In this document: positions 36,206 through 44,484 of the stretch, in pieces
How the letters are laid out: each line of letters opens with the position of its first letter
How positions within the stretch are numbered: the stretch's first letter is position 1
Source: Shewanella violacea DSS12
GTDB taxonomy: Bacteria; Pseudomonadota; Gammaproteobacteria; Enterobacterales; Shewanellaceae
Direction of reading: 5' to 3'
Length of the DNA stretch: 64,000 nucleotides
Assembly: GCF_000091325.1 (NCBI RefSeq)
Contig: NC_014012.1
Location: forward strand, 4,795,685 to 4,859,684
Made by a program: the position numbers and the translations under genes
Notes under the pieces: model-generated
What the model was told of the DNA's origin: nothing
Database searches by the model: none
What the model saw: the letters and a program-made list of their open reading frames with translations, nothing else

Positions 36206-37126
36206 ATGATTAAATCAGCCTCAACGGCATTGCTTATCGCCAGTGTCCTAATGCTTAGTGCCTGTAATCAAGATAAACCTGCCACCCCAGAAGAAACCCA
36301 AGCTTTCACCGAAAAAGTGGTAGAAGCCGCTATCGACACTGTAGTCACACTAGCCAATCCTGCCTCAGAGTATTGCATCTCTCTGGGTGGCGAGCTAAAG
36401 ATGAAGACTGAAGCCGATGGTCAAGTAGGCATCTGTCACTTACCTAGCGGTGAGAAAATCGAAGAGTGGTCTTTATACCGTAAAGCCCATAAACAAGAGA
36501 TAACTAAGGCAATCGATATGGTGAATCCAGCCGCCGCTTACTGTGAGTCTCTACAAGGAAAGCTAGATCTAAAATCGGGCATCTGTACCCTGCCTAGTGG
36601 TGAAGCCATCGAACATTGGCAACTGTTTAAGCGTGATCACAAGCAAACCCAGCCTCAGATAAGTATGGCTAACCCAGCCTCTGTTTATTGTAAATCTGTC
36701 GATGGAAAACTAGACCTAAAGTCGGGTATCTGTACTCTGCCAAGTGGTGAAGCACTGGATGAGTGGACTCTGTTCAAGCGAGATCACAAACAGGCTAAGC
36801 CTCAGATTGGTATCGCTAACCCAGCCTCAGTCTATTGTAATTCAGTCCATGGAAAACTAGACCTAAAATCGGGTATTTGTACCCTTCCAAGTGGTGAAGC
36901 ACTGGATCAGTGGACCCTGTTCAAACGTGATCACAAACAGGCTAAGCCTCAGATTGGTATCGCTAACCCAGCCTCTGTCTATTGTAAGTCTGTCCATGGC
37001 AAACTAGACCTAAAATCGGGTATCTGTACTCTGCCAAGTGGTGAAGCACTGGATCAATGGACTCTGTTCAAGCGTGATAACAAGAGTGCAGAATCGAGTT
37101 CAGATCTAGCAAAGCCAACGAGTTAA
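36206..37126 (+). CDS. lipoprotein with five tandem DUF333 repeats
   Basis: The signal sequence ends in a lipobox LSAC (Cys20). Five copies follow of a DUF333-like module of about 49 residues with the pattern NPAxxYC, GKLDLKSGIC, LPSGEAL and W-LFKRDHK. Copy 1 is the most divergent (NPASEYCISLGGEL); copies 3 to 5 are nearly identical and repeat at a 147-base period in the DNA, so the array grew recently. Each module has two cysteines that probably pair. DUF333 proteins are usually single-module, haemolysin-like putative lipoproteins of unknown function. A ribosome-binding site AAGGAT precedes the ATG. Confidence 0.88.
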   Translation: MIKSASTALLIASVLMLSACNQDKPATPEETQAFTEKVVEAAIDTVVTLANPASEYCISLGGELKMKTEADGQVGICHLPSGEKIEEWSLYRKAHKQEITKAIDMVNPAAAYCESLQGKLDLKSGICTLPSGEAIEHWQLFKRDHKQTQPQISMANPASVYCKSVDGKLDLKSGICTLPSGEALDEWTLFKRDHKQAKPQIGIANPASVYCNSVHGKLDLKSGICTLPSGEALDQWTLFKRDHKQAKPQIGIANPASVYCKSVHGKLDLKSGICTLPSGEALDQWTLFKRDNKSAESSSDLAKPTS

Positions 37127-37158
37127 CCCTCCTAGAATAACAAGGAGCGCCTGACTAG

Positions 37159-38163
37159 ATGTCGAGATTACCTATGGATCCCTCCTATGAGCTGGCTTGT
37201 GATATCAGCGATAACTGGGATTTAGAAGATTGGCGACCCATACTCGACACTATCTGTATCAGGCATGGTATTACTGCTATCCAAATGAGTCAGAACTTCG
37301 AAGGCACTAACCCTGTCTTCGAGTTGACTCTGGCTTCTGATATCAGAGGCTTAGACAATACTAACCAGTCCTTTGTTGTCAAAATTCTAGCTCCAAATTT
37401 TCACGTTCAATATCAGAGTGAATACCTGAGTCTCAAGTTACTCAATCACCACACTCTTGGGGTCAAGGTTCCTAAACTCTTGTACTTCGGGGATGTCGAC
37501 AACTGGCCCTATCTAGTGATAGAAAAACTAGATGGCATCATGCTCTCATCCGTACTCACTGAGCTTTCCATCGAAGAGCGATGCGACATAGCGCGACAAC
37601 TGGGTCACTTCAGTATGCTCTTGCATCAAGTTCCAAAGCAGAGCATCGAAGGCTTGAGGCTGGATTGGCCAGACTTTATCCGGCTACAAACCGATAAATG
37701 CTATGAGAAGCGTAAGAAGCAAGGCCTGCCAGAGCCTCTGCTTGAAGAGTTAAATGCCTATCTTGCCAGCCATAGCAACAAATTGGCTGCTAACCTAAAT
37801 AAAACAGATGCACACCTGATACATACAGATTTGCATCCGGGTAACCTATTGGTTAAGAAGCACCAAGGGCAATATCAATTTTCCGGGATCATAGATTTTG
37901 GCGATGCCTTAGCTTGCCCAGATCCGGTATTTGAATTTACCTCTCCGGCATTACTTCTCGCCCTTGGTGAACCAAAAATATTCCATGCCTATCTCGATGG
38001 CTATGAATTTAAAGGTAAACGAGATGCCAACTTACAACAACATATGATGATGCTCAGTCTCTTGAGACACACAGGTGACATGAACTACATGCTGCAACAC
38101 GTGCCAGGCTGTAGCCATGAAGAAACCTGGCAGGCCCTAGAAGCTAAGTTTTTCCCACTTTAA
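37159..38163 (+). CDS. aminoglycoside-phosphotransferase-fold kinase
   Basis: The 334-residue cytoplasmic protein has the APH/choline-kinase fold: the lysine-bearing strand SFVVKILAP, LVIEKLDGIMLSSVL, the catalytic loop LIHTDLHPGNLLVKK and the metal-binding GIIDFGDALACPDPVFEF. The substrate cannot be told; sequences of this general type occur as housekeeping sugar, amino-alcohol or small-molecule kinases as well as resistance enzymes. It follows the DUF333 lipoprotein gene by 32 bases, so they may be cotranscribed. Its end overlaps the convergent anti-sigma gene by 4 bases. Confidence 0.85.
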   Translation: MSRLPMDPSYELACDISDNWDLEDWRPILDTICIRHGITAIQMSQNFEGTNPVFELTLASDIRGLDNTNQSFVVKILAPNFHVQYQSEYLSLKLLNHHTLGVKVPKLLYFGDVDNWPYLVIEKLDGIMLSSVLTELSIEERCDIARQLGHFSMLLHQVPKQSIEGLRLDWPDFIRLQTDKCYEKRKKQGLPEPLLEELNAYLASHSNKLAANLNKTDAHLIHTDLHPGNLLVKKHQGQYQFSGIIDFGDALACPDPVFEFTSPALLLALGEPKIFHAYLDGYEFKGKRDANLQQHMMMLSLLRHTGDMNYMLQHVPGCSHEETWQALEAKFFPL

Positions 38164-38867
38164 TCAAGACTTCTAGCTTCGGCCATAAGCAGGCCCTTCT
38201 CAACCCAAAGTGAGACCTTGACCCCCTTAACCGTTATCGATAGCGGCACCTCACCTTTCTCTATCTTAGGTATCTCGCCATAAAGCTTAGGATTATAGCC
38301 AACCTCATACAGGGTCACCTTCTTGCCCTTATCCGTTTGATAACGGATCTGCGCCGCCGTGACTCCCTGAATCGAGCAGTAACGCCCACCTAACATGGAG
38401 TTTTCTTGCTTAGCAAACAAGTCGGAATCCACAACGGAGAAATCTAGCTGAGTAAAATAGTCACGCAGAGGTGCCAGTTGAGCCGATTTAAGCTCCAGAG
38501 GCTTCATCTTTATATGGTTCATAGCGACTTCGTCGGCAATCTTCCAGCTCATATCCTGACTAGCTGGATAAATATTAACACTCAATATAAATACCAAGAG
38601 CAGACTTGCAGTGAGAGCCAATAAAGAATATTTACCTCTGCTGGCTTTGAGGCGACGGCTTGCAAGCTCATGCTGCAGAACCTTGTCATCGATATTTTGC
38701 AGATGAGTCGAATCATGGTCGACCTTAGGCACAGCCTCTTCAAAATCCTCCCCTAGTAGCCGCTCAAATTTAGCCAGCTGTTCATCATCCAATGACTCCG
38801 ACTCTATATATAATTTCACCGCTTGTTTGAAGCCAGTATTCATATTCCCTGAGCCTAAATTACTCAT
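38160..38867 (-). CDS. probable membrane-bound anti-sigma factor
   Basis: The 235-residue protein has a cytoplasmic N-terminal part of about 80 residues (QLAKFERLLGEDFEEAVP), one membrane helix (residues 81-100, SLLALTASLLLVFILSVNIY) and a periplasmic domain of about 130 residues (QGVTAAQIRYQTDKGKKVTL). This layout and its start overlapping the ECF sigma stop (ATGA-type, 4 bases) identify it as the sigma factor's partner by context. It is not a classical zinc-binding anti-sigma: no HxxxCxxC motif is seen. It closes the bufferin-type operon. Confidence 0.8.
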   Translation of the reverse strand: MSNLGSGNMNTGFKQAVKLYIESESLDDEQLAKFERLLGEDFEEAVPKVDHDSTHLQNIDDKVLQHELASRRLKASRGKYSLLALTASLLLVFILSVNIYPASQDMSWKIADEVAMNHIKMKPLELKSAQLAPLRDYFTQLDFSVVDSDLFAKQENSMLGGRYCSIQGVTAAQIRYQTDKGKKVTLYEVGYNPKLYGEIPKIEKGEVPLSITVKGVKVSLWVEKGLLMAEARSLD

Positions 38868-39346
38868 GATGATGCCTCTTTAAGCCAGCCACGACTTAAG
38901 CTAACCTCGGCGACTTTCTGCTTAATCCTGTGTAATCGAGACAAGACAGTGCCCCTTGGCTGATTGAGTGCTGTGGCAATCTCGGCAGCGGTATAACCAT
39001 CGATAGCCCACAGATAGAGCACTTCTCTTTGAGCCGAATTTAATAACTCAAAGACTTGCTCGATACGTCTATGCTGGATATCTAGCGTCTCTAACGAAGT
39101 CTCATCCAAAAGGACTGGCCCTTGCTCATCTATAGGCTCGAAGGCCACCCTATTCAGACGCCGACACTCATCAACAAACTGATTACGGATAATCTTGCGC
39201 ATATAAGCATGGGAATATTCAGGCACTTTACCGTATCTGAGCCATTTTTCTAAAGCTGTCTGTAACAGGTCTTCGGCGCGCACGGAATCGGCAGTCAAAC
39301 ATAAGCTGTATCTATATAGGCTCTGTAACTGCTCGCGAGTCAGCAT
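38864..39346 (-). CDS. ECF-type RNA polymerase sigma factor
   Basis: The 160-residue protein has sigma region 2 (LYRYSLCLTADSVRAEDLLQ, YMRKIIRNQFVDECRR) and region 4 (LNSAQREVLYLWAIDGYTAA, LNQPRGTVLSRLHRIKQKV), joined by a short linker, with no regions 1 or 3: an extracytoplasmic-function sigma factor. It is directly adjacent to bufC (stop and start abut) and overlaps the anti-sigma gene. By analogy with SigF-linked bufferin operons in Caulobacter, it probably controls this operon in response to copper or envelope stress; that is inference. Confidence 0.92.
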   Translation of the reverse strand: MLTREQLQSLYRYSLCLTADSVRAEDLLQTALEKWLRYGKVPEYSHAYMRKIIRNQFVDECRRLNRVAFEPIDEQGPVLLDETSLETLDIQHRRIEQVFELLNSAQREVLYLWAIDGYTAAEIATALNQPRGTVLSRLHRIKQKVAEVSLSRGWLKEASS

Positions 39347-40105
39347 TTACCTAGCTCCCCTTAAGATAAATCCACACACCCAGCCTCTGGCTATCCATTG
39401 GGGCAAGCTGGCCATATCGAGTCCTCTGTGCATCATCTCACCTAAGCTCTCACCACAAGCTATGGCATCCAGAAGCTTAAAGTCCTGCTCAGATAAGGGA
39501 TTAACCTGAGGTTTAAACGAGTCTCGGGATACACTCAGAAAATATTCTGCATCTGAGCAGTCTATTGCCGACGGCTCATGCTGATGAACTAGCCAGATCT
39601 CATACAGTGGGAAACTAGACTCCAGAATAAAGATATCAGGCCTAAGCCCCAAAACAACATCTTGCTGTTGATCCTCCGACAAGTTAGCCATTTGAGCTAG
39701 CTGCTGACAGTCTCGGCTATCTGCGGCGTAATAGCTCAGCTGTAATGACCACTCCAGCCTGGCAACTTCAGCCAGATATCTCACCTTGTCAAATTCTGGC
39801 CCCCTCGCTATGATCCCAAGTAAAAATCGAGGAAAAGCTTCGCCATAGCTGTTCAAGTTACTTTCTACCATGGGGTGAGTGTGAATGTAGTCCACCGCGA
39901 GCCGAGAGAAACAAGTCTCTCCCACTAGTTCCTGACAAATAGGAAAGGCGATGGATAACCTTGCGGTCAACGCCTGCAATGAGTTGTTACGATACACGGC
40001 CAGCCGACTCGCCTGAGCTGGATCCACCAATGCCAATAATGCCTCATCATCCCCTCCTTGCCTCAGGGCATCGATAAAAGACTCTTGCCATTGGGCTAAG
40101 CGCAT
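39347..40105 (-). CDS. bufC: DUF2063 protein, MNIO partner (BufC/HvfC-like)
   Basis: The 252-residue protein begins with the DUF2063 putative DNA-binding-like helical domain (AQWQESFIDALRQG, LAVYRNNSLQALTARLSIAF, CFSRLAVDYIHTHPMVESNL) and then a second domain (DIFILESSFPLYEIWLVHQ). In known systems this protein forms a complex with the DUF692 enzyme and recognises the precursor peptide. Its ATG overlaps the bufB end by 10 bases. Family name and partner position make the call firm; the name bufC is assigned by context. Confidence 0.88.
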   Translation of the reverse strand: MRLAQWQESFIDALRQGGDDEALLALVDPAQASRLAVYRNNSLQALTARLSIAFPICQELVGETCFSRLAVDYIHTHPMVESNLNSYGEAFPRFLLGIIARGPEFDKVRYLAEVARLEWSLQLSYYAADSRDCQQLAQMANLSEDQQQDVVLGLRPDIFILESSFPLYEIWLVHQHEPSAIDCSDAEYFLSVSRDSFKPQVNPLSEQDFKLLDAIACGESLGEMMHRGLDMASLPQWIARGWVCGFILRGAR

Positions 40106-40965
40106 CGCTTTCCACCTGTTGTTTTCTGCTGCTGGGTTGGCACTTGGGCCGAGTCTAAAATCTCGGCCGCCAGTGATCTTTCGGCTAACAGCCTCTCGAG
40201 CAGTGGCAAGTCACTGTCCCACTCGATCATACTGGGAATATGGCCATTTTTAGCAATGAATAGCTTGAAAGCCTGCCACACTCTTTCATCCACCGGGTGA
40301 TTATGGGCATCGAGCAGGTAGTCTCCCTTATCTTGAAAACCCGCCAGATGTATCTGTTTGACTCGCTCTACCGGAATAACATCCATAAATGCCTGCATGT
40401 CCTGATTAAGGTTTTTGCTGGTAACAAAGGCGTTATTGATATCCAGTAACAAGTAGCAATCGGCTTGCCGAGCTACCGCTGCAATAAACTCTCCCTCTGT
40501 CATCTCATTAAATTGACAACTCACATAGGTAGACACGTTTTCCAACAGAATTCTTTCACCCATAAAGTCCTGCACTTGAATAATGCGCCGACTAAGATGC
40601 TCAACAGCCTCTTGGGTATAGGGTAAGGGAAGGAGATCAGGAACCTTAAGGCAAGCATTACCCGAGAAGCTGGCATGCTCTGAATACCAGAGGGCTCCTG
40701 TTTTCACCTTTAAGTCTTTAACTTGCTGCAGGTAGCTAAAATCGAGAGGATCTGGCCCGCCAAGTGACAGACCAACACCATGTAAGACTATTGGGTAACG
40801 CTCGGATATAGCCGCTAGCATATGCTTGTTTAGCCCTCCCTCGACTAGCCAGTTGTCTACCAAGAGCTCGAACCAGGGAATATCTGTCTCATGTGCAGCC
40901 AATATCTGCTGCACATGGGGGAGACGCAGGCCAATGCCTGCACCATTTAACGTCCCCCTGGTCAT
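40096..40965 (-). CDS. bufB: DUF692 multinuclear iron oxidase (MNIO; BufB/HvfB-like)
   Basis: MNIO enzymes use two or three iron ions to modify cysteines of a precursor peptide, forming thiooxazole, oxazolone or thioamide groups. The 289-residue TIM barrel shows the metal-ligand motifs in order: LHGVGLSLGG, YSEHASFSG, LLENVSTYVS, LLLDINNAFV, IHLAGFQDKGD, DAHNHPVDE and IEWDSDLPLL. The ATG sits in a TGATG overlap with the precursor gene, which couples translation. The protein ends in a short basic tail (QQQKTTGGKRCA). The exact chemistry here is inferred from the precursor type. Confidence 0.93.
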   Translation of the reverse strand: MTRGTLNGAGIGLRLPHVQQILAAHETDIPWFELLVDNWLVEGGLNKHMLAAISERYPIVLHGVGLSLGGPDPLDFSYLQQVKDLKVKTGALWYSEHASFSGNACLKVPDLLPLPYTQEAVEHLSRRIIQVQDFMGERILLENVSTYVSCQFNEMTEGEFIAAVARQADCYLLLDINNAFVTSKNLNQDMQAFMDVIPVERVKQIHLAGFQDKGDYLLDAHNHPVDERVWQAFKLFIAKNGHIPSMIEWDSDLPLLERLLAERSLAAEILDSAQVPTQQQKTTGGKRCA

Positions 40966-41249
40966 CAGGACTTTGCTGGCTTAACAGCTTTAACTTCACC
41001 ACCAGTGATCTTTTCACAGGTCCCAGCCGGTACATACAGCCACTCATTGGGCAAGTTATCGGCCTTAGACTTACCAGCACAACCATGGCTACCATCGAGT
41101 GCGCCGCAATCATTAGCGCCGGCCTTAGCAATACCCGCACATTTTTCCCACTCAGTAGGTTGATTTGGTACCGCGTTAACACCCACGGAAAGACCTGCGG
41201 CTAAGATACCCGCCACAGTTAAACCAAGCGCTTTATTTGAAGATTTCAT
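40965..41249 (-). CDS. bufA: bufferin-type precursor peptide (DUF2282, BufA1-like)
   Basis: The 94-residue precursor has a Sec-type signal (MKSSNKALGLTVAGILAAGL, probable cut VNA|VPN) followed by a short Cys-containing peptide with the DUF2282 signature: EWEKCAGIAKAGANDCGALD, GSHGCAGKS, NEWLYVPAGTCEKITGG. The four cysteines (37, 48, 57, 78) are the residues that MNIO enzymes modify in bufferins, which then bind copper in the periplasm. It lacks the EGKCG repeats of the HvfA type. It is the first gene of the operon bufA-bufB-bufC-sigma-anti-sigma. AAGGAT precedes the ATG. Confidence 0.9.
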   Translation of the reverse strand: MKSSNKALGLTVAGILAAGLSVGVNAVPNQPTEWEKCAGIAKAGANDCGALDGSHGCAGKSKADNLPNEWLYVPAGTCEKITGGEVKAVKPAKS

Positions 41250-41456
41250 CTAGTTCTATCCTTTATAAAAAGTGAAGAGTTCACCTCTATAACGAATAGC
41301 AGATAATTTTGATTGCATGAGTTTATCTATTTTAAATAAACAAAATAACTATGAACCTAAGGAATTGAAAACTAACGAGTGCGGTAGATTGAGCTTAAAG
41401 AGGTGAAATTGAACCAGATAAACTGCAGGTACAGAGGAAGACCCGTCTATAAAGAC

Positions 41457-41480
41457 AAACTCCCTCAAGTGAGGGAGTTT
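41457..41480 (-). terminator. intrinsic terminator of gltS
   Basis: AAACTCCCTCA and TGAGGGAGTTT form a perfect 11-base-pair stem with a 2-base spacer, followed on the minus strand by GTCTTT. It begins 13 bases after the gltS stop. Confidence 0.8.
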
Positions 41481-41493
41481 GGTATTTGTAAGC

Positions 41494-42717
41494 TTAACCT
41501 ATGAAGCTTAGGTAACCCTGCAAGATAATCGCGTTAACGATATCGATAAAGAAGGCACCAACGATAGGAACCACCATAAAGGCTTGAGGCGATGGACCCG
41601 TTCTGCTTACTAGTGCTCCCATGTTCATCACGGCAGTGGGCGTAGCACCCATACCGAAACCACAATGGCCACCCGCTATAACTGCGGCATCGTAATTACT
41701 ACCCATCAGGCGGAAAGTAACGAAATAGGCGAATAAAGCTAAGGTCACTGTCTGGACCAAAAGAATAGCTAACAGAGGAAGCGCCAGGTCAAATATCTCC
41801 CATAGCTTGAGACTCATCAGCGCCATAGACAGGAACAATGACAGAGACACTGAACCTAAAACATCGACACTTTCACTGTTAATCTTATAACCACGAGAGA
41901 CCTCGGTTATGTTAGTGATCACCACACCGATAAATAAAGCATAAACAAAATCAGGCATTTTTAGCCAGCTAATGTCCATGATAGCTACCAGGTTACCGAT
42001 CCACTTAGCTCCGGCTACACATAAAAGTAGGATAAACAGGACCTCAAGAATACTCTTAGCGGTAACCCTATCCTCTTCCAACTGATCGTAAGTCACTAGA
42101 TCAGGATGATCTTTATGATGATTGCCACCTATGCCATAGGATGACACGAGATTATTTTTATTAATCAATCTCTGAGCCACTGGACCACCAATGATCCCGC
42201 CCATTACCAGACCAAATGTCGCTGCAGCCATAGCAAATTCGAGCGTATTGATGCCGTAGTCTTCAGAGAAGATTTGCGCCCAAGCCGCGCCGGTGCCATG
42301 ACCGCCGGAAAGTGTAATAGAACCCGCTATCAAACCCATCAAAGGCTCTAAACCTAGGGCGGTAGCCATACTCACACCGACAGCATTCTGAATAACAATA
42401 TAAAGGGATGCGATCCCTAAGAAAATAAATACCTTTTTGCCACCCTTGAGGAGCAATTTATAACTCGCGGCGAGACCCACTGTGCTGAAAAACATCAGCA
42501 TAAGCGTATTTTGCATCGACAGTGTAAAATCCAACGAGATATTGTTGAAGTGTAAGACTGTGATGATAGTCGCGACAATAAGGCCACCAACGATAGGCTC
42601 GGGAATATTGTATTTTCTAAAGAAAGCGACATGGCGGTTAACCGAGTGCCCAATAAAAAGCACTAAGATCGCCACTAAAAACGACTCTAGTTCGCCTATA
42701 GAATAAACTGTATTCAT
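41494..42717 (-). CDS. gltS: sodium/glutamate symporter (GltS)
   Basis: GltS imports glutamate with sodium across the inner membrane. The ATG at 42717 (MNTVYSIGELESFLVAILVL) has AGGAG 6 bases upstream; a longer frame to 42783 is unlikely. The 407-residue protein has about ten to twelve helices in two inverted repeats, each with the re-entrant-loop signature: SGGHGTGAAWA and GGHCGFGMGATPTAVMNM. Further motifs are NIPEPIVGGL and AATFGLVMGGIIGGP. Length matches E. coli GltS (401). It is transcribed alone. Confidence 0.96.
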   Translation of the reverse strand: MNTVYSIGELESFLVAILVLFIGHSVNRHVAFFRKYNIPEPIVGGLIVATIITVLHFNNISLDFTLSMQNTLMLMFFSTVGLAASYKLLLKGGKKVFIFLGIASLYIVIQNAVGVSMATALGLEPLMGLIAGSITLSGGHGTGAAWAQIFSEDYGINTLEFAMAAATFGLVMGGIIGGPVAQRLINKNNLVSSYGIGGNHHKDHPDLVTYDQLEEDRVTAKSILEVLFILLLCVAGAKWIGNLVAIMDISWLKMPDFVYALFIGVVITNITEVSRGYKINSESVDVLGSVSLSLFLSMALMSLKLWEIFDLALPLLAILLVQTVTLALFAYFVTFRLMGSNYDAAVIAGGHCGFGMGATPTAVMNMGALVSRTGPSPQAFMVVPIVGAFFIDIVNAIILQGYLSFIG

Positions 42718-43122
42718 GAAACTCCTATTTGAATATGCAAAACTTTGATACCTAACTTCATGCACAAGTACTCGACCATGCAAGTATGAATTTATAGGCC
42801 TCGAAAACCCTGCTCACGTTTCTATCTGCGACGGTATTCATGTGAATTGACCGCAGATGAGTTGAGAAGCCGCACATTCTGCCATAGATCACCTGATATG
42901 GGACATTAGTGAATGGCAAAAAAGAGAAGTTTAACGGGGAAACATACATGCAGCATACAAGTTAAGTATGAATACCACACAAGTGTTAACTAGGATGAGT
43001 GGTTGTTACCGCCAAAGTGAAGATATCAAACACAATAAACAGGTAAGAACTGAAATCAGTGCGATGACTATTTAGCCCATTGAGAGGGAAATATTGAAAT
43101 TTATCTGAAAAACATGCCCATA
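42718..43122. other. intergenic region upstream of gltS
   Basis: About 400 bases with no convincing gene. The stretch nearest 42718 must hold the gltS promoter. A 63-codon minus-strand frame (42758-42949) has no ribosome-binding site and no recognisable features. Confidence 0.4.
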
Positions 43123-43290
43123 TCAGGTCTCAGAAACTGGCTCTGAATCGGTTTGTGTTGCGTCAATTTTGGCTAAACGCTCACGCTCTGCTTTGGATAC
43201 ATATTTAGGCTTATTACTCGAGTGCAGTTTCGAATTTGCCTTTTGCGATTTTTTTTTGAAATTCAGGGTTATTTTTTTTGTCCGGTTCAT
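43123..43290 (-). CDS. small DUF2986 protein
   Basis: A 55-codon gene, beginning MNRTKKITLNFKKKSQKANS and continuing KLHSSNKPKYVSKAERERL. This lysine-rich N-terminal pattern (NRxKKI, KKANxKLHxSNKPKYxSKAER) matches DUF2986, a short family widespread in Shewanella and Vibrio. The protein is very basic with a short acidic tail (TDSEPVSET) and has no signal or membrane segment. It may bind nucleic acid, but that is only suggested by charge. A poly-A tract in the coding DNA makes it prone to slippage. Confidence 0.85.
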   Translation of the reverse strand: MNRTKKITLNFKKKSQKANSKLHSSNKPKYVSKAERERLAKIDATQTDSEPVSET

Positions 43291-43474
43291 CTTTATATGG
43301 CCTAGCCTATTTAGTAATGACGTGATTATATACCCAAACTAGTTCGAAACCAGTGATGAGTTCGATTCAAATTTAGATGGCAACACCAGTCTAGATACAT
43401 CTGCAGCCCTTATGTGTACAAGCACTTTATCTGGGTCAGATCATTCTAGAACCTAGAACCTAATAAATGCCCAA

Positions 43475-43504
43475 TAAAAAACGCAGCCAATGGCTGCGTT
43501 TTTT
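43475..43504. terminator. bidirectional intrinsic terminator
   Basis: ACGCAGCC and GGCTGCGT form a stem flanked by A-rich left and T-rich right sides, so it can act on both strands. It sits 38 bases after the YqaE/Pmp3 gene stop (minus strand). Confidence 0.85.
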
Positions 43505-43541
43505 CTCTTTCAAGCCCTGATTAGCTTGTTAAATCGTGGAA

Positions 43542-43706
43542 CTACTTAGTCACGACCCATAATGCGTGTAGCAAACCAGGAATGAAGAAGAGTAGACATA
43601 AGACGATGTTGATAAGCAGATCTTTGCCCATACCCGACTTTAAAAATACCGCGACTGGTGGTAATAAAATCGCAATAACAATTAGCAGTAGTTTATTTGT
43701 ATCCAT
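43542..43706 (-). CDS. YqaE/Pmp3-family small membrane protein
   Basis: A 54-codon gene starting MDTNKLLLIVIAILLPPVAV and continuing FLKSGMGKDLLINIVLCLLF, FIPGLLHALWVV. The two helices with LLPPVAVFL and DLLINIVLCLLFFIPGLLHALWV define the Pmp3/YqaE family of membrane-potential or stress-related peptides. It is a separate transcript unit between the RluA gene (upstream in the same direction by 22 bases) and a terminator, so it may be read with that gene. Confidence 0.93.
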   Translation of the reverse strand: MDTNKLLLIVIAILLPPVAVFLKSGMGKDLLINIVLCLLFFIPGLLHALWVVTK

Positions 43707-43727
43707 GAAAAAATCTCCCTTAATAAA

Positions 43728-44402
43728 TCATTTTCGTTTAGGCCAAGCTAATTTCTCAGGCTCCGACCATATTTGCAACTGCTTTTTGGTATCAACAGCA
43801 GTAAATTGCTCCCCCTGTGATGGGTAACTCAAATATCGATAGTCTTTGCCACGAAAGCTAAAGCTTAAACTAAAGGCATGCAGGTAACCTCTATCTGATT
43901 CGGCGCCACCATAAAGATGATCTCCCAGGATTGGCACACCTAAGCTCGCCAAAGCCACTCTAAGCTGGTGCGTCTTGCCACTCAAAGGCTTAAGCAGATA
44001 CAGACGTAGGCCTTCCGCCACTGACTGAGAGAAGAATTGCGTTAACGCCGGATTTTCTGTGGTGCGCAGCAGCTTGTACATGCTACGCCTGGATTTAGCC
44101 ATATCGCCAACCACCCAGCCCTGTTTCTTCTTAGGTTTACCTGTCGCTAAGGCAACATAATATTTCTGTATCTTATGTTGGGTAAATAACTCGGTGAACT
44201 CAGCTGCTGCCCGGCTACTCTTAGCAAACAGGAGTAATCCCGAAGTCAGACTATCTAGCCTGTGCACTGAGTAGAGCTTGATAGCCAAATCTTGCTCCAG
44301 ACTTGCCATTACTCCGGCAGATCCATCTTGACTGTGAAAATGAACATTTGGAGACTTGGCGATCACTAAGAAATCATCTTCATCGGCGATGATCTGATAC
44401 AT
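43728..44402 (-). CDS. RluA-family pseudouridine synthase (TIGR01621-type)
   Basis: The protein of about 224 residues (start MYQIIADEDDF; MGDSS at 44417 is also open) has the RluA catalytic motif YSVHRLDSLTSGLLLFAKS with the catalytic aspartate, QKYYVALATGKPKKKQG, PLSGKTHQLRVALASLGVPI and GDHLYGG. It lacks an S4 domain, as in short RluA/TruC-like enzymes. It isomerises uridine to pseudouridine in rRNA or tRNA; the exact site is not known for this subfamily. Confidence 0.92.
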   Translation of the reverse strand: MYQIIADEDDFLVIAKSPNVHFHSQDGSAGVMASLEQDLAIKLYSVHRLDSLTSGLLLFAKSSRAAAEFTELFTQHKIQKYYVALATGKPKKKQGWVVGDMAKSRRSMYKLLRTTENPALTQFFSQSVAEGLRLYLLKPLSGKTHQLRVALASLGVPILGDHLYGGAESDRGYLHAFSLSFSFRGKDYRYLSYPSQGEQFTAVDTKKQLQIWSEPEKLAWPKRK

Positions 44403-44484
44403 TGAGCTATCACCCATTATTTTCTACCATTATTTATCACTACATTATTAATATTAAAGGGGTTAACCCGCCAGGTTAGTGCGC

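Noticed and set aside
37159..38163. Antibiotic-resistance aminoglycoside phosphotransferase
   Set aside because: The kinase fold is clear, but nothing shows an aminoglycoside substrate, and there are no mobile-element or integron features nearby.
42758..42949. 63-codon minus-strand gene upstream of gltS
   Set aside because: No ribosome-binding site; the translation has no domain or signal pattern, and the gltS start is well defined at 42717.
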